Below, piece after piece: positions 54,491-63,964 of a DNA stretch of 64,000 nucleotides (positions are counted from its first letter, which is position 1; every line of letters begins with the position of its first letter). The position numbers and the translations under genes were made by a program. The stretch is from Piezodorus guildinii. Taxonomy: Eukaryota > Arthropoda > Insecta > Hemiptera > Pentatomidae. The stretch lies in the NCBI GenBank assembly GCA_023052935.1, contig CM041295.1, positions 169,562,366 to 169,626,365 of the forward strand, given 5' to 3'. The notes beneath the pieces are model-generated. The model searched no databases. It worked only from the letters and a program-made list of their open reading frames with translations, and was not told the DNA's origin.

Positions 54491-54497
54491 ATATATT
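54399..54497 (+). repeat. (TATG)n(TA)n microsatellite
   Basis: It begins directly at the Helitron 3' end with TGTATGTATG and continues as TA repeats to about 54497. Confidence 0.95.
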
Positions 54498-54517
54498 AGT
54501 TCCCAAAATAGCGGTGA

Positions 54518-54537
54518 GTAGACCCCTAGGGGTCTAC
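54518..54537. repeat. perfect 20-bp palindrome
   Basis: GTAGACCCCTAGGGGTCTAC reads identically on both strands. It is GC-rich in AT-rich DNA and lies 20 bp after a microsatellite. Its role is unknown. Confidence 0.8.
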
Positions 54538-54926
54538 GCTTGGTGTTGCATGTTGGAAAAGTGCATGATGAAGACCTACCGTTGAATTTGTTGTGGTTTG
54601 CAAATACTTTCTTCGGTTACTGAATAATATGTCGTTTGAAAGCTAAGGATTAAAAAATATATATTATCACTACCTGATGGTTTTAAGTAATCTATACCAA
54701 TATTATACAGCTGAAGAGTATGTTTGTTAACTAATCTCTGGAACTACTGGTTCGACTCTAAATTTATTTTTTCGTTGGATAGCCCATTTATCGAGGAAGG
54801 CTGTAGGCTATATAACATCATACTGCGACCAATAGAAGCGAAGAATCAGTGGAAAATGTGGGAAAAAACGGGGAAAATTTACCTCGCATCTCAATGATTC
54901 TAAATTATTTACCTTTTTATTATAAA

Positions 54927-55137
54927 ATAACCCAATTTCCCGTTAAGCTATCTTTTGCCGTAACAATTAATAAATCACAGGAGCAAACATTTAAACATGT
55001 AGGAATCGATTTACGTCAAGCCTGCTTTTCACACGGCCAACTATATGTCTCCTTGCAAAGATCGGGTTGCGGAGAAAATCATTATGTTTTTCTGCCACAA
55101 GAAAATAAAACTAAAAATATCATTTATGTAGTACTTT
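54927..55137 (+). pseudogene. Helitron helicase C-terminal remnant (PIF1-like)
   Basis: The frame reads QFPVKLSFAVTINKSQEQTF, KHVGIDLRQACFSHGQLYVS, LQRSG, then ENHYVFLPQENKTKNIIY. This is the last ~70 residues of the PIF1-family helicase of Helitron RepHel: motif V (normally INKSQGQT, here INKSQEQT) and motif VI (normally LYVALSR, here LYVSLQR). The two substitutions hit conserved positions, so the remnant is not functional. All of Rep and the ATP-binding part are absent; upstream sequence is noncoding. After IIY the frame runs into the SINE. Confidence 0.8.
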
Positions 55138-55416
55138 TATTTTTATTTTTTCACTGGCCCGATAGACCGTGTAGGCCAGGCCCTTGGCCGCGTGGTACAG
55201 ACTCCTGGGAGAATATATTCACGTTTCTCGATGAAATGTTTAAGGCGAGTTGCCACCAGTAGGCTGACGAGTCTCACTACCCGGGGGAGAGGCTGTGAGT
55301 GAGTCCCCATTTAATTATATTCTTATAAAAGTCCCGCTAAGACTGGAACTCGAACTCACAACTCTGGCGTGGGAGACTAGCGCTCTAGCCACTCAGCCAC
55401 CGGCTCCCCTATTTTT
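55138..55416 (-). mobile_element. tRNA-derived SINE nested in the Helitron
   Basis: Minus-strand SINE. The head has GGTGGCTGAGTGGCTAGAGC (A box) and GTGAGTTCGAGTTCC (B box) 30-35 bp apart, as in a class-II (Ser/Leu-like) tRNA. The body is about 180 bp and ends GGGCCAGTGAAAAAATAAAA, an A-rich tail. Direct repeats TAGTACTTT at 55129-55137 and 55417-55425 flank it. It is unrelated in body to the SINE at 4613-4910. RNA polymerase III should transcribe such an element. Confidence 0.85.
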
Positions 55417-55620
55417 TAGTACTTTAAACTATATAATTTTAAAAATTTCTAAATCCCGATCATAATAACAGAAATGTACGCGGACGAAGTCGCAGGCAAC
55501 AGCTTGTAATATAATAGATTATTTAATAAAATACTTATTTCTATCGAAACTCAATGTAAGTAATTCTTTTAACTTCATCTCAAACTGCATTTGAATATTC
55601 TTAAGTGATTTTGAAAACGG

Positions 55621-55735
55621 AGGTAAGTGAAAGTCGTGCGTTGCACGCACGTGATTTTTTTATTTCAACATCACCTTCATATAAATTTATTTTAACTAGT
55701 CAGGTAAGTAAAAACAATCGCTGCACGCATCAAAT
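55621..55735 (+). repeat. two copies of the GGTAAGTGAAAG hairpin motif
   Basis: GGTAAGTGAAAGTCGTGCG with TTGCACGCACG at 55621-55652 forms a CGTGCG/CGCACG stem. A diverged copy GGTAAGTAAAAACAATCGC with TGCACGCATC is at 55700-55730. See 4110 and 26597 for others. Confidence 0.5.
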
Positions 55736-56345
55736 TTTTCATTTTTACAAATAAGGCAGCAATATTGTATAAACATTGGCCTGTGCTATATCTGGAATTA
55801 AATAGCATACTGAAAGAAGAGGGGAGTAAGGAATCGATCCTTGCTAGGTTCATCACCTTCTCCAAATCCAATACCACATTAGAAAAACAGCAATGGCCTT
55901 CACACCTATAACAATGATAATATTAAATAATAATGTTTTTTATTGTTTTTTTTGTTAAGAAATAAAATTCATAAATTACATGTCATTTAAGATAAAAATA
56001 TAATTCGAAAAAAGTATTGCGATCACGAAAAAAATCTTGTTCAATAGGAGTATAAAAGAAACGTGTTTCTTTAGAATCAAGATAGCACCTCACAAAAGAA
56101 TCGCTGTTTTCATCAAGCTCATACAATCATTAATACGAAAAGTTTTACTAAAAACGTTTAAGATAAGAAATTGGCAGTTACTAAATAACTTTTATTTTAC
56201 ACTTACGATTACTGCAGATTTTATATGCTGGGTTATTATCCTCATTTATTTAGGCTGAAATGGCGAAAAAGCCGATTTTCCATAATGGCTCCCAATAACT
56301 CACATTTAATTATTTATGACCAACAGAGAAATGTTAATAATAATA
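55736..56345. other. stretch without recognised gene
   Basis: AT-rich. AGTATTGCGATCACGAA at about 56012 recalls family F. The small frames 55692-55877 (minus) and 56037-56258 (plus) have no recognised similarity. Confidence 0.35.
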
Positions 56346-56565
56346 GTGGGAGAAGTTAGTTCAGTCAAGTAGTTGATGCAGTCAAAAGAACACACAATTA
56401 AGATATGAATATAATTAACTGGTTCCGACGTTTCGGACTAAATTAAAGGCCTTGAAACGCCCTGAAGAAGGCCTAAGGTTTAGGCCGAAACGTCGGCACC
56501 AGTTAATTAATTTTATATCTAAATTGCGTGTTCTTTTGACTGCATCCTGAACTAACTTCTCCCAC
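56346..56565. repeat. hammerhead-like palindromic element, copy 2
   Basis: Inverted arms from GTGGGAGAAGTTAGTTCAG (56346) to CTGAACTAACTTCTCCCAC (56565), about 90 bp each, with TGCAGTCAAAAGAACAC and CCGACGTTTCGG inside. On the plus strand the centre reads CTGAAGA (56462-56468), a stem GGCCTAA/TTAGGCC (56470-56486) and GAAACGTCGG (56487-56496). CTGANGA - stem II - GAAA is the hammerhead core order, though one extra A precedes the stem. The minus-strand arm has the same GAAACGTCGG with a decayed stem. It resembles the end of the Penelope-like element (63935-63990) in layout. Confidence 0.6.
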
Positions 56566-57389
56566 TTATACACAAAGACAACCATTCTCACTTCACATAA
56601 ATAATAATTAATCAATAAGTATAACCATGAAGAAATTTATTAGTAACCATCAAAGAAATAATTCCCAATTGTTACATTTTCAAAACATTTATATACACGA
56701 GTTTTAAACAAAAAAAATCTAAAACTTGGTATATATATATATATACTTTTTTTTTTCTTTTGTTTTTCTTCTCCAGCTTAAATGAAAGCATTTGCAGTAA
56801 AGTTTGCCATGTGGTACAGATAGGAGTATTATTTTGATATCCGAATATCGATAATTATGATATACCCCGGCGGTGGTGGTATGATCTTTATAGAATTTTG
56901 ATGAATCTAAGGATAACTTATCAAGTAGAAAGGAAAAATGATATTTGTACGTATTATATAGGGAAATGAAGGCATTTGGTTTTCTTCATAGAAAATCCAA
57001 GGCGAGAAGACGAGGACCATTCAAATTGTAGGTTAATTAACTTTATTTAGTTAAAGGAAAGATGTGTAGTAGACTTAAAGGTTTCAACTTGATGAAATGG
57101 GCATGTGGTACAGATCCGAGTCATTTTGCAAATTCATCTTGATATTCCGGAGGTGGAGGTATCATTTTTATGGAATGTTTTATAAATGTAAGTATAGCTT
57201 TGGGAGTACTAAATAGTATAATATAGTGTGTATGTACATACATATATATAGTATATACCATATTATAACATAGGAGGACATCTATGTTATTGTTCTTATG
57301 TTCAAATAATAAAAAATTACATAAAATAATAGTTTTGCTTTTTACTTCTTTACGTGGTATTAAAGTTCATCTTAAATATTTACTCGTTT
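56566..57389. other. stretch without recognised gene
   Basis: AT-rich. A weak internal duplication GTGGTACAGAT then TTTTG-x-ATATTCC occurs at about 56811 and 57110, each followed by GGAGGTGG/GGTGGTGG-ATCATTTTTATGGAAT-like sequence. No gene. Confidence 0.35.
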
Positions 57390-58020
57390 TTTATCAACGC
57401 TAAAAAGATAAAATGGTTAATTTATTTGAATATACAAAATTAGAGGTACATTTGAGGACGAAATTCAAAACTATCGGCATTTAAGTCCCATTAGACTATT
57501 TCAATTAGAATGAAGCCTACAAAATGTTAAACTTCATTAGATTTCACACCGATTAAGCGAGTTTAAAATTCTTCGGAGTGATTTTGAGAAAATCGTAGAA
57601 TGGGCAAAATGCATTTCATTGAGTTGTTAAATAAATTTCTAGCGTTTTTTACTGACGGTTTCAATACAAATTATTGATTCTTGTAACTATTTGTAATAAA
57701 TTATATATGAACCATTTTGATCCATTAAATTCGGTCCCCTAATCATCATTTGAAGGACGACTCGAGCGCTTTCCTTGTTCAAAATCGAAATTTCCGGTTA
57801 TGCAAACCCCCGAACAAAGATGATGCCTTTTCCTTAAATAAATAATCATTAAATGAATAAAATGAATTTATTTCTCGTTTTGAGCAAGAAAAATACCTTT
57901 TAAAAATAAGGAATCTCGGTTAAAAGTGATTCATAAAAGCACCTTAACTAATCTTTTTTTTTAACATGTAAACTTTATTGACTAAGCAAATACTATTTTA
58001 TAAATACAGAGAGGATTAAA
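57390..58020. repeat. dispersed repeats, family E (+) and family G (-)
   Basis: 57390-57640: family E (GAATATACAAAATTAGAGGTAC, TCGGCATTTAAGTCCC, TTTCAATTAGAATGAA, GCGAGTTTAAAAT). 57760-58020: family G inverted (AAGGAATCTCGGTTAAAAGTG, TTTATAAATACAGAGAGGATTAAATT). They lie next to each other in this order here but are separate elsewhere. No gene. Confidence 0.5.
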
Positions 58021-58159
58021 TTTAAATATTGAAAAGTAATGGTTTTTGGTAGGATAGCTAAGGTTTGAAAGTTTTAAGATATTTAGATATGGTCATGAAA
58101 TGAAAGGAATGGTACTGGATGCTGAGAAGTGGAAAAAAGGTTATGCCTTCAGTCAATAA

Positions 58160-58860
58160 GATGTAGATCTATCCAGGTGTGAGACCTAAATCTATAGTGA
58201 GTTGCTTTGGGGCATATAGAAGGATATAAAGATGAAGAGATAAGAAAAGGTTTTCCACCAAGATTGATCAAAAGGAGGACGATATACTACAGCATATCTC
58301 GAAGGTGCTTGAGGACAGATTGAAACGAGTCATGAATTGTTTCTTAAGATTTGTCTTCGGTACCTCTAGACGGTCGTAGGTACCACATCTCTATGACGAG
58401 TCAAATTGGCTATTTCCCTCGATTCGAAGGCAATATTTCCTTGGATCCTTTCTTCATCAAGTCATCCGCTCCCATCGCCCCTCTTACATCTATGGTCTCC
58501 TGCAAGTTAAATCCACAATCCATACTCAGGAAACCAGATCCCGTCCTTCCGACCTCTATACGCCTTTCCATAGAACCGAAAAATATGAATTTTCCTTTTT
58601 AGCACGGTCCACTTTTTTCTGGAATACTCTCCCATCATACATCCGTCATGCTCCTTCCCAGTCTTCATTCAAAGCTCTCCTTTTTAAACAGCTTCTTGCT
58701 TCCCAACCAGATGCCAATTAATTTCAGTATAAACTGAACATTTTTTTTAGTTTTTTCTTTTATCAATTTAATTTAATTTAAAATAAAACTAATGATTTAT
58801 GCGTTACTATGTTTTGTAATTATAATACATTAGTAAAGAATTATATTTATTAAAGTACCA
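58160..58860 (+). pseudogene. CR1-like LINE 3' relic
   Basis: Plus-strand frames encode the end of a CR1-like ORF2: LKRVMNCFLRFVFGTSR (58320), HLYDESNWLFPSIRRQYFLG, RSHRPSYIYG, LLQVKSTIHTQETRSRPSDL, FLARSTFFWNTLPSYIRHAP and SQSSFKALLFKQLLASQ, ending at 58721. It aligns with the tail of the CR1-like LINE at 36955-37346 in the same order. A stop (58376) and at least two shifts interrupt it. The 3' UTR is AT-rich and ends with ATATTTATTAAAG near 58858. A different, older family member. Confidence 0.7.
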
Positions 58861-58939
58861 TGGTCAGTAATTCGGAGGTTGTCGTTTCATAATGTTTTCA
58901 GCCGGTTGTGGACTTATAGGTACATAACGTGACCTTAAA

Positions 58940-59345
58940 TGGGTTTTTTGCGTTCTCGGCCGATCTTGCTTTTTTCCTCCATTGTTCTTAGGTAACTAAT
59001 TTCTGAAGCTTGAAAGCTTGGATTTAATTTGATCAAAATGATAATAAGCAACTTTTGTCGAGCGATTATAGCCCACGACTCTACAGAATAAGTACATATG
59101 GGTAGAAATGTAAAATTAGTCTGGTGGTTGGGCTTGTCTCCTGTTCTAATCATTGCCATCCCTGGCCGAGGCATCGCCGAAGTGATGTCCAAAACAATAA
59201 GAAATAGAAGAAGGCTCAAACAATTTGATGCCCTCACAATATTAACTTCTTTACTGTTTGTAATCATCATGGCTAGCATCTGTCCTCGGTTGAAAGTTCT
59301 TACTTCCCGAGCCCTTTGTGCTTGATTCTCTGGTCTACAACACAC
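58940..59345 (-). pseudogene. LINE RT thumb relic
   Basis: In the minus frame 59345-58935 the last third reads ICTYSVESWAIIARQK then FQASEISYLRTMEEKSKIGR, which fits the RT thumb pattern (YGSExWxL... EMxxLRxIxGxxxxDRxR). The first two thirds are not convincingly RT. About 50 codons of good similarity, no catalytic part. Clade unknown. Confidence 0.45.
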
Positions 59346-60354
59346 ACGGACAATTCAAATTTCTCAAAACAACATAATGCATTTAGTTGCTAAATAATTG
59401 CATTTTCTAAATGTATACTTAAATGGTTTTTTGTTCATAATCAATCAAACATAATAATTTTTGATTTTATTACAGTTCTGATTGATTGATAAACAATGAT
59501 TTTTTTGGTATTATATTTTTATTATTTTTTTTTATTGTTTATTGTACATAAACAAATTACGGTTGTGCTCTACTTTTTCCATTCTTTATATTTTTCGTAA
59601 TAATTCTTTTTATTCCTTTTTTATTTCAATTTATTTATTATAATCTACTTCTGTATCTTATAATGAGTTATATAATAAGCATACAAATAAATTATAATAT
59701 TATACTATTGTAAAGTAATGTGATTTATATCATAATTATTTATTTATTTCTTAAATTTTTGTTTCTGCTATATATGAAGTAAGCGTAGATTTATTTATTA
59801 TTAGTATCTATTAAACTGTTCTTCATTAATTATGTACTTTTTCGTACTACTTATTTAATGTTTTCTTCTAACATAATAGTTACGAATATTTAACAAAAAT
59901 ATGTAACTAACTTCAAAAAAGACATAATCATAATATGAACATTGGAAATTTAGGAATGTTTGTGTTTTGTTTATCTCTATACATTGATTTTAGAGCGATT
60001 ATATATAATTTCAAACATTATATGTATATGTTGCTATGTTTTAACCGGCTGGTTTTCTAAGGCAGCGGTAACTTCAAAACAGTAATTAATATATTTAATT
60101 TAATTTATATTATACCTTTCGGAACCATTGGATTTCCTTTCCAAAGGTTTCGTCTTTATCAATTCCAATGAGTGGCATGCAGGGGAAGATTAAATTACTA
60201 ACAGATTTAAATTAGAGCAATTATTATTAAATATAACTATGACATAGATTTTAGGCTTACACTCTATTTACACAATTTCCAGACCTATGATTGAGAATAC
60301 TGAGGGGTTCGTGGTTATTATCTTTGCCATACAATATAACATTAAAAGGTTACC
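59346..60354. other. AT-rich stretch without recognised gene
   Basis: No repeat or gene is recognised. A short inverted pair CCTTTCGGAACCATTGGATTT and CCTTTGGAAAGG-like occurs near 60115-60150. Confidence 0.35.
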
Positions 60355-60810
60355 TTAAATACAGCTACCGAAGATGGTGGAATTGGTCACTACTAAGTTT
60401 CGTACCCTAGCGACTCGGCTCTGCTCTCTGGTCTCCGACGGACTTCTTTTCGACCTCTGACTCTTTTGTGGCTCGCCTCGACTGCCGTTCTCGATGATAG
60501 GACCCGTCATGTCTCTCACTCCACTTCCACTGCCTCTTCTTGCCTCTTCTTCGAACACCGTCGTCACTTCTATCCCCTCTTCTTTTCCAAAAAAGTCCCA
60601 TATTTTGGAATTTGCCAATCTTTTATCGAACAAAGAAATGCGGGGCTGATATGGGAGTGCCCAGTCCAGTCTTTGTCGAGCCTAGCGGCTGGGGTCCAAA
60701 ATGTTCTTGGGGTATCACGCTGCCCATGGGAAATCTCATGGGGGGGTATGTACAATCCTTTTAACTTTTGCCGACAAAGGCTTATAAACCTTTACTTGAC
60801 TTATTTCAGA
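60355..60810. other. GC-richer block of unknown origin
   Basis: This ~450-bp block is less AT-rich than its surroundings. The plus frame 60466-60819 (117 codons) and a minus frame 60355-60633 (92 codons) are open, but neither shows a motif I recognise. The minus frame has a charged, Ser/Arg/Glu-rich composition. It may be a diverged element body or an exon; I cannot decide. Confidence 0.3.
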
Positions 60811-60846
60811 CTTATTTAATACTGAACTTATTCCCCACAGTATTCT

Positions 60847-60847
<1 letters not shown>

Positions 60848-60901
<54 letters not shown>
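60848..60901. repeat. (TA)n microsatellite at the Penelope 5' edge
   Basis: About 54 bp of TA repeats directly precede the Penelope terminal repeat. TA-rich targets are common for such elements. Confidence 0.95.
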
Positions 60902-60906
<5 letters not shown>

Positions 60907-61033
60907 TCATTGACTGAAACCTAAGAACAACACAAACTTAAATTATCAACAGTCGAGAACTGATCAAACAATATTATTATCAAAAGGTTATTAGAAGAAA
61001 AATCAACAGTGGAAAAAGGGGGAAGAAAAAAAA

Positions 61034-63486
61034 ATGGGATTTTATGAAGAAATTAGATCAACATATGGTACCCAGGTAATTTCACTTATGAAGTTATACC
61101 AGAACACTCTGAAGAAACTAGCTGCTGCCAAAAACAACCAGATTTTCCTACTTAGATGCAGAAAAGAAAACATCCTACCGAAACACATCGAAAATTCTCT
61201 AAATAAAATTAATCAAACATGTAAAATAGAAAATAAATTCAGGATGGAGTTCAAAAAAGGTATGGATAGATTTAAAAAAAAACATTTTAAACTTAGAAAT
61301 AAAAAGTGCTATATCTAAAGTTAGAATTTTAAATAGTGAAATCAACAATCATAAAGTAGAAATTTGCAAACTCTTACCGTGTAAAATTAGTGACAGTTTT
61401 TTCAATAGTATTAATAAAACATATGAACAACAATTTAGCCAAATAAAAGAAATCCAAATAAATAAAATAAGAAAAATATCAGCATTAAAACACAACAATA
61501 TCGGGAATGAAAAATGGTTCGTAAACCTCACTAATATAGAGTTTCCGTCTGAAATAAAGCAGTTTTTATCTCTTGGCCCCAAACATTCCATAGATTGTGA
61601 ACCCAAACATGTGCCAATAACTACAATTATTAGTGATATTGAGTATATTATACAAAACAACATAGAAGAAAACAAACGAGATGAAATGAGAGGTAAATGT
61701 GTAAACATAATTACAAATTATAAAAATAACAGAAACTTTCGGAATTTGGACACGCAAAAAATATATAAAACCACAAAAGAGTTTTTAAAAACTAATCCGG
61801 ACATAATAATCACAAAAACGGACAAAACTAACCAAACAGTTGCTATCGATAAAAATGATTATATCACTAAGACCAACTTACTGTTAACAGATACCAATAC
61901 ATATAAAAAAATCGGTTCAAATCCTACTTATAAATTAATGACAGACACCAATAAAGCCTTGAGTACAATAAAAAAACTTAAATACATAGACATCAAAACG
62001 TATCAGAAACTCATCACGAATTCCCCAACATCCCCTAAATTATATTCAGTTATAAAAAATCACAAACCGGGAAACCCAGTGAGACCCATGGTATCATTTA
62101 TTAATTCCCCTACATACGAACTTTCCAAATATTTAGCCAATATTTTAAAATATCTGTCAACTAACAAATATAATGTTAAAGATTCTTTTGAATTCCACGG
62201 AAAAATTACCCAAATCCATGTGCCCACAGGTTATAAACTAATTTCATTAGACGCCTCCTCTCTATTTACTAATATTTGTATTCTGAAAATTAAAGAAATA
62301 ATTGAAAAGAAGTGGAACAAAATCGAAACACACACAACCATCCCCAAAAACCAATTTTTGAAACTCCTCACCCTCTGTACGGATAGAGGATATTTCCAAT
62401 TTAATGATAACTTTTATGTTCAAAAGTATGGCTGCCCCATGGGATCCCCTATTGCTCCAATTCTGGCAGACATTTACTTAGAAGAATTACTCGATACAGT
62501 TATTCCCAAAATTCCATTCAATATTCCGTTTTTATTTAAATTTGTAGATGACATCATAACCGCAATACCCACAGAAAATAATGAAGAAGATATTATATTA
62601 ACTGAATTTAACAAATATTCACACAGACTGACATTTACGATTGAACATGAAACTAACAATAGTTTACCATTTTTAGACATACTCTTAATTCACAAACAAA
62701 ACGGGGAAATAGAAACCAAGTGGTGGCAAAAACCTATTCATTCCGGTAGATACATCCACTATAAAAGTCAATGTCCTAATAGGTATAAAATCAACACAGC
62801 AAAAAATTTAATAGATCGAGCGAGAAAATTAACCTCAAAAAAATACCAAAAAATCGCGGAAAATAAAGTAGTTGACCTCCTTTTAGAAAATGGTTATCCA
62901 CACAAACTCATATGTAAACTACTAAAACAGATACCAACGTCACAAAAACAACAACACAATGAGAACAGCACTAAAATATATTACACTATCCCATACATAC
63001 CCACACTTTCCGAAAAACTTGCAAAAGCACTTAACATTAACAGAAATAATAGTGATTCTGCCATTACGTACAAAAATATAAATACTTTAGCAAAATTATT
63101 TACAAAAACTAAAGATTCCGACAAATTAGACCTTCAATCAAATGTAGTATACGAAATACCTTGTGAAGACAAATGCGGAAAGTCTTATTTTGGAACATCG
63201 GAACAATATTTAAAAAGGAGAGTATACCAACACAAATATAGCTGCACTTCAATTAAAAAAGACCCAAATAAACCTGACCAAACTGCCCTCACTACTCATT
63301 TCAGAAAAACGGGACATTCATTTAAATTTCACTCACCGAAAATTATTCATTATGGAAAAAAACAGCTTCAAACGAAATTTTAAAGAAATGATTACCATAG
63401 AGAAATATAAAAATCGCGCCATAAATAAAAAATCTGATGTCCAAAACCTAAATGCATGTTACTCAAATTTGATAAACACATATTAA
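61034..63486 (+). CDS. Penelope-like RT with GIY-YIG endonuclease
   Basis: ATG 61034 opens the N-terminal domain (NNQIFLLRCRKENILPKHIE). An A-run of nine at about 61275 shifts the frame; the main frame runs to 63383. RT: SPKLYSVIKNHKPGNPVRPM, PTYELSKYLANIL, YKLISLDASSLFTNI (motif A), YGCPMGSPIAPILADIYLE (motif B), FKFVDDIITAIP (catalytic, VDD), HETNNSLPFLDILL. The linker holds KTKDSDKLDLQSNVVYEIPC. GIY-YIG: VYEIPC-x3-C, SYFGTSEQYLKRRVYQHK. A second run of seven A at 63358 shifts the end, which continues NFKEMITIEKYKNRAIN to TAA 63484. Both shifts are one extra A. About 815 codons in total, normal for PLEs. It copies element RNA and nicks DNA. Confidence 0.85.
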
Positions 63487-63529
63487 AATTTAAAAAAAAA
63501 TAAAATAAACGTCTTAATAATAATACGGG

Positions 63530-63530
<1 letters not shown>

Positions 63531-63585
<55 letters not shown>
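63531..63585 (+). repeat. internal poly(A) run
   Basis: About 55 consecutive A residues inside the PLE 3' region, 45 bp after the stop and about 390 bp before the terminal repeat. In LINEs an A-run would mark the end; here it is internal. Confidence 0.9.
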
Positions 63586-63586
<1 letters not shown>

Positions 63587-63923
63587 AACTCAACAATAGG
63601 AGGGAGAATACCCCAGACACCTGACGTCATCATAAATTCCTGGAAAATCTTCCATACTTGAACGATTCCTTTTTTATTTTTTCAGTGTTCTTTCAAAGCT
63701 TGTAGGCTAAACATGCCTAATTAAGACACTATTTTGTCCAAAATTGTAAGTAATTTTATAATAATATCTTTAATGTAAATCCTAATTTAAAATATCTATG
63801 TACCTACTGTATTAATATTCATTGTTCAATGTACTCTTTTTTATATCTCTAACAATAACATCATATATTAATTATTGTATAATAATATTAATGTTCTGTT
63901 TTTTTGTTTTTTTCCACTGTTAA

Positions 63924-63964
63924 GGCATGATTATGAGAACAATAAATTCTCGAAACGTCGCATA
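63924..63964 (+). ncRNA. hammerhead-like stem-loop near the PLE terminus
   Basis: TGATTATGA, then stem GAGAA (63935-63939) and TTCTC (63947-63951), then GAAACGTCGC (63952-63961). PLEs are known to carry minimal type-I hammerhead ribozymes in their terminal repeats. The stem II - GAAAC part fits, but CTGANGA is broken here (TGATTATGA), so either the motif has decayed or the similarity is partial. TTGACTGAAACCTAAGAA 20 bp later parallels TTGACTGCATCCTGAAC in the element at 56346-56565. Confidence 0.4.

Larger units (their letters stand above)
54600..55506 (+). mobile_element. Helitron with helicase remnant, SINE inside
   Basis: Plus-strand Helitron piece. Helicase codons (54927-55137) are followed by a SINE (55138-55416) and then the 3' terminus TACGCGGACGAAGTCGCAGG with a hairpin (GCGGACGAAGTCGC) and CAACAGCTTG at 55497-55506, then T. 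CTTG replaces the usual CTAG. Upstream, 54720-54860 has Helitron-like noncoding blocks (TCTCTGGAACTACTGG, GGAAGGCTGTAGGCTATATA). The 5' end is not located. Confidence 0.7.

Noticed and set aside
55320..55410. A functional tRNA gene on the minus strand
   Set aside because: A and B boxes are present, but the acceptor stem does not close and a 180-bp body with a tail and TSD shows it is a SINE head.
58935..59345. Whole 136-codon minus frame as a gene
   Set aside because: Only the last third resembles an RT thumb; the rest shows no similarity, so it is listed only as a relic.
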